From positions 1 through 64,000 of the forward strand of contig CALGIG010000132.1 in assembly GCA_937915865.1 (NCBI GenBank): DNA of 64,000 nt, read 5' to 3'. This DNA is from an uncultured Prolixibacteraceae bacterium (GTDB lineage: Bacteria; Bacteroidota; Bacteroidia; Bacteroidales; Prolixibacteraceae). Position numbers and translations under genes: made by a program. The notes below the pieces were generated by a model. It searched no databases. It was not told the DNA's origin and saw nothing but the letters and a program-made list of their open reading frames with translations. Shown piece by piece: positions 62,716 to 64,000 of this stretch (position 1 is the first letter of the stretch; every line of letters starts with the position of its first letter).

Positions 62716-63942
62716 TTACGCTAATGCCTGTTCAATATCGGCAATCAAATCTTCGGCGCCTTCAATTCCTACCGAAAGCCGCATCATTCCGGGGCGAATG
62801 TTCATTTTTAGCCGCTCTTCTTCAGGAATATCACAATAAATAGTCGAATACGGGTGAATAATCAGCGATTTGTTGTCGTTCAGGTTGGTAGCACGGCGTA
62901 TTATTTTTAGTCGGTCCATAAATGTAAAGCATGTTTTCTGGTCTTCCAGGTCAAAAGTCATCACCGATCCCGGAATACCGCTGAATTGTTCGACGGCCAG
63001 ATCGTAGTACGGAGAATTTTTAAGTCCTGGATAATCAACGCGTTTAACAGCAGGATGGTTTTCGAAAAACTTGCCCAGCTTCATGCAGTTTTGGTAACAT
63101 CGCTCCACGCGAAGTTCGAGAATATCGAGCCCGGCAATCATGTAATTGGCAGTATGGGCAGTCATTGGCATACCCATATTGCGATAGTAGTTTTTCCTCA
63201 GCCTGGCGACAAATGCATCTTTCCCGAATTTCTTGGCAAACTCAACACAATTTGGATTTTTCTTCCAGTCGTACAAACCATTGTCAATCACAACGCCGCC
63301 AAAGGCGGTAGCGCCACCCGATATAAATTTGGTGGCCGACATAACTTCCACATGTACCCCCAGCGATTTAGAGTTAAACACAACCGGTGGGGTGATGGTT
63401 GAGTCGCAAATCAGTAAGATGTTGTGTTTATTGGCAATTTCGGACAACAGGCTTAAATCGGCAATTTCGAGCTGCGGGTTGGTCACTGTTTCAAGGTAAA
63501 TAGCCCGGGTATTTTCGTCGATTAGCGCTTCAATTAAATCGGTTTTGGTAGTATCAACAAATCGCGTTTCGACACCGTAAGCCGACAAACTTTGTTCGAA
63601 CAGCGAAAGCGTGTGCCCAAACAGATGGCTGCCCGAAATAATGTTATCGCCCTGTTTGCACACAGCAAGCATGGTCGACGAAATGGCAGCCATTCCCGAT
63701 GTTACGGCCAAAACATGGTGGGCTCCGGTCAAAACCCGCATTTTAGTTTCAAAAAATTCAACCGTAGGGTTGCTGGTGCGCGAGTAAACGTGAGCCGGAT
63801 ATTCGCCCCGGAAATTAGCTGCAATTTGTTCGGAGTTGGCGAAATCAAAAGCTACCGATTCGTAAACAGGGAAAGCCAGGGCGTTGTGCGGATCTTTCTT
63901 CGGGAATGGTATATTGAGCGAACGGGTTGTAAAATTTTTCAT
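62716..63942 (-). CDS. PLP-dependent Cys/Met metabolism enzyme (cystathionine gamma-synthase / O-acetylhomoserine sulfhydrylase family)
   Basis: 408 aa from the ATG at 63942 (an upstream TTG gives two more codons). Family blocks: ALAFPVYESVAFDF, YSRTSNPTVEFFETKM, AVTSGMAAISSTMLAV, YLETVTNPQLEIADL, LLICDSTITPPVVF, the PLP lysine in SATKFISGGATAFGG, and the C-terminal MMRLSVGIEGAEDLIADIEQAL. It joins a sulfur nucleophile to an activated homoserine in methionine or cysteine synthesis; the exact member (metY, metB, or a gamma-lyase) cannot be fixed from motifs. The start of the promoter region is cut by the window end. Confidence 0.88.
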   Translation of the reverse strand: MKNFTTRSLNIPFPKKDPHNALAFPVYESVAFDFANSEQIAANFRGEYPAHVYSRTSNPTVEFFETKMRVLTGAHHVLAVTSGMAAISSTMLAVCKQGDNIISGSHLFGHTLSLFEQSLSAYGVETRFVDTTKTDLIEALIDENTRAIYLETVTNPQLEIADLSLLSEIANKHNILLICDSTITPPVVFNSKSLGVHVEVMSATKFISGGATAFGGVVIDNGLYDWKKNPNCVEFAKKFGKDAFVARLRKNYYRNMGMPMTAHTANYMIAGLDILELRVERCYQNCMKLGKFFENHPAVKRVDYPGLKNSPYYDLAVEQFSGIPGSVMTFDLEDQKTCFTFMDRLKIIRRATNLNDNKSLIIHPYSTIYCDIPEEERLKMNIRPGMMRLSVGIEGAEDLIADIEQALA

Positions 63943-64000
63943 TTTCAAACGATTATCAAATGCAGGCCGTATTTTGCCACACTTGTGTTTTTTATATCGA

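Noticed and set aside
1..64000. tRNA, rRNA or known riboswitches
   Set aside because: Scanned intergenic regions for T-loop-like GTTCGAATC words and conserved riboswitch cores by eye and found none; a covariance-model scan would be needed to exclude small RNAs.

Overview
The window is a chromosomal segment of a Bacteroidota bacterium. The evidence is two SusC/SusD pairs, each led by an ECF sigma factor and a FecR-type anti-sigma factor, type IX secretion (T9SS) sorting domains of both classes, a PorP/SprF protein, and many Bacteroidota-style lipoproteins. A member of Bacteroidia close to the Marinilabiliales/Prolixibacteraceae would fit, but genus cannot be read from the sequence. No tRNA, rRNA or CRISPR array was found.

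Layout. 1-911: a decayed IS200/IS605 element. 953-5885: housekeeping and stress genes (NIPSNAP protein, LMW phosphatase/arsenate-reductase-like protein, M13 metallopeptidase, NADH dehydrogenase II). 6177-10667: a sugar unit, retaining-type GH97 glycosidase + araD + araB, probably for release and use of arabinose. 10850-23914: a sigma/anti-sigma/SusC/SusD locus followed by a creatininase-family protein, two paralogous secreted proteins of unknown family and, between them, a T9SS-exported protein; it has no glycoside hydrolase. 24011-28953: a zinc-ribbon membrane protein and potABCD with an enlarged PotA. 29316-34279: nitrobindin-like protein, L,D-transpeptidase, lipoprotein mutarotase, YdcF protein, Omp85-like outer-membrane protein. 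34287-41189 (minus strand): a second sigma/anti-sigma/SusC/SusD locus with no enzymes. 41399-42638: exported MsrA and a small phosphoesterase.

42939-54537: a large lipoprotein alpha-2-macroglobulin and penicillin-binding protein 1C, a pair usually adjacent in Gram-negative bacteria, here separated by a minus-strand T9SS module (PorP/SprF plus an IgGFc-binding/PKD/CHU_C protein). sixA follows.

55110-59720 is an accessory island: three unrelated minus-strand genes (Fic protein, TPR lipoprotein, uracil-DNA-glycosylase-like protein), a 54-bp repeat at the 3' end of two of them, a large inverted repeat, a C-terminal fragment of a tyrosine recombinase and a 22-bp tandem repeat. It looks like a cassette array or the scar of a mobile island. 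After it the chromosome resumes with rsmE, a GH43-like glycosidase and a PLP-dependent sulfhydrylase/cystathionine synthase.

The best candidates for something undescribed are (1) the duplicated unknown-family proteins of the first SusCD locus, (2) the cassette-like island, (3) the T9SS module between alpha-2-macroglobulin and PBP1C, and (4) PotA with a duplicated C-terminal module.
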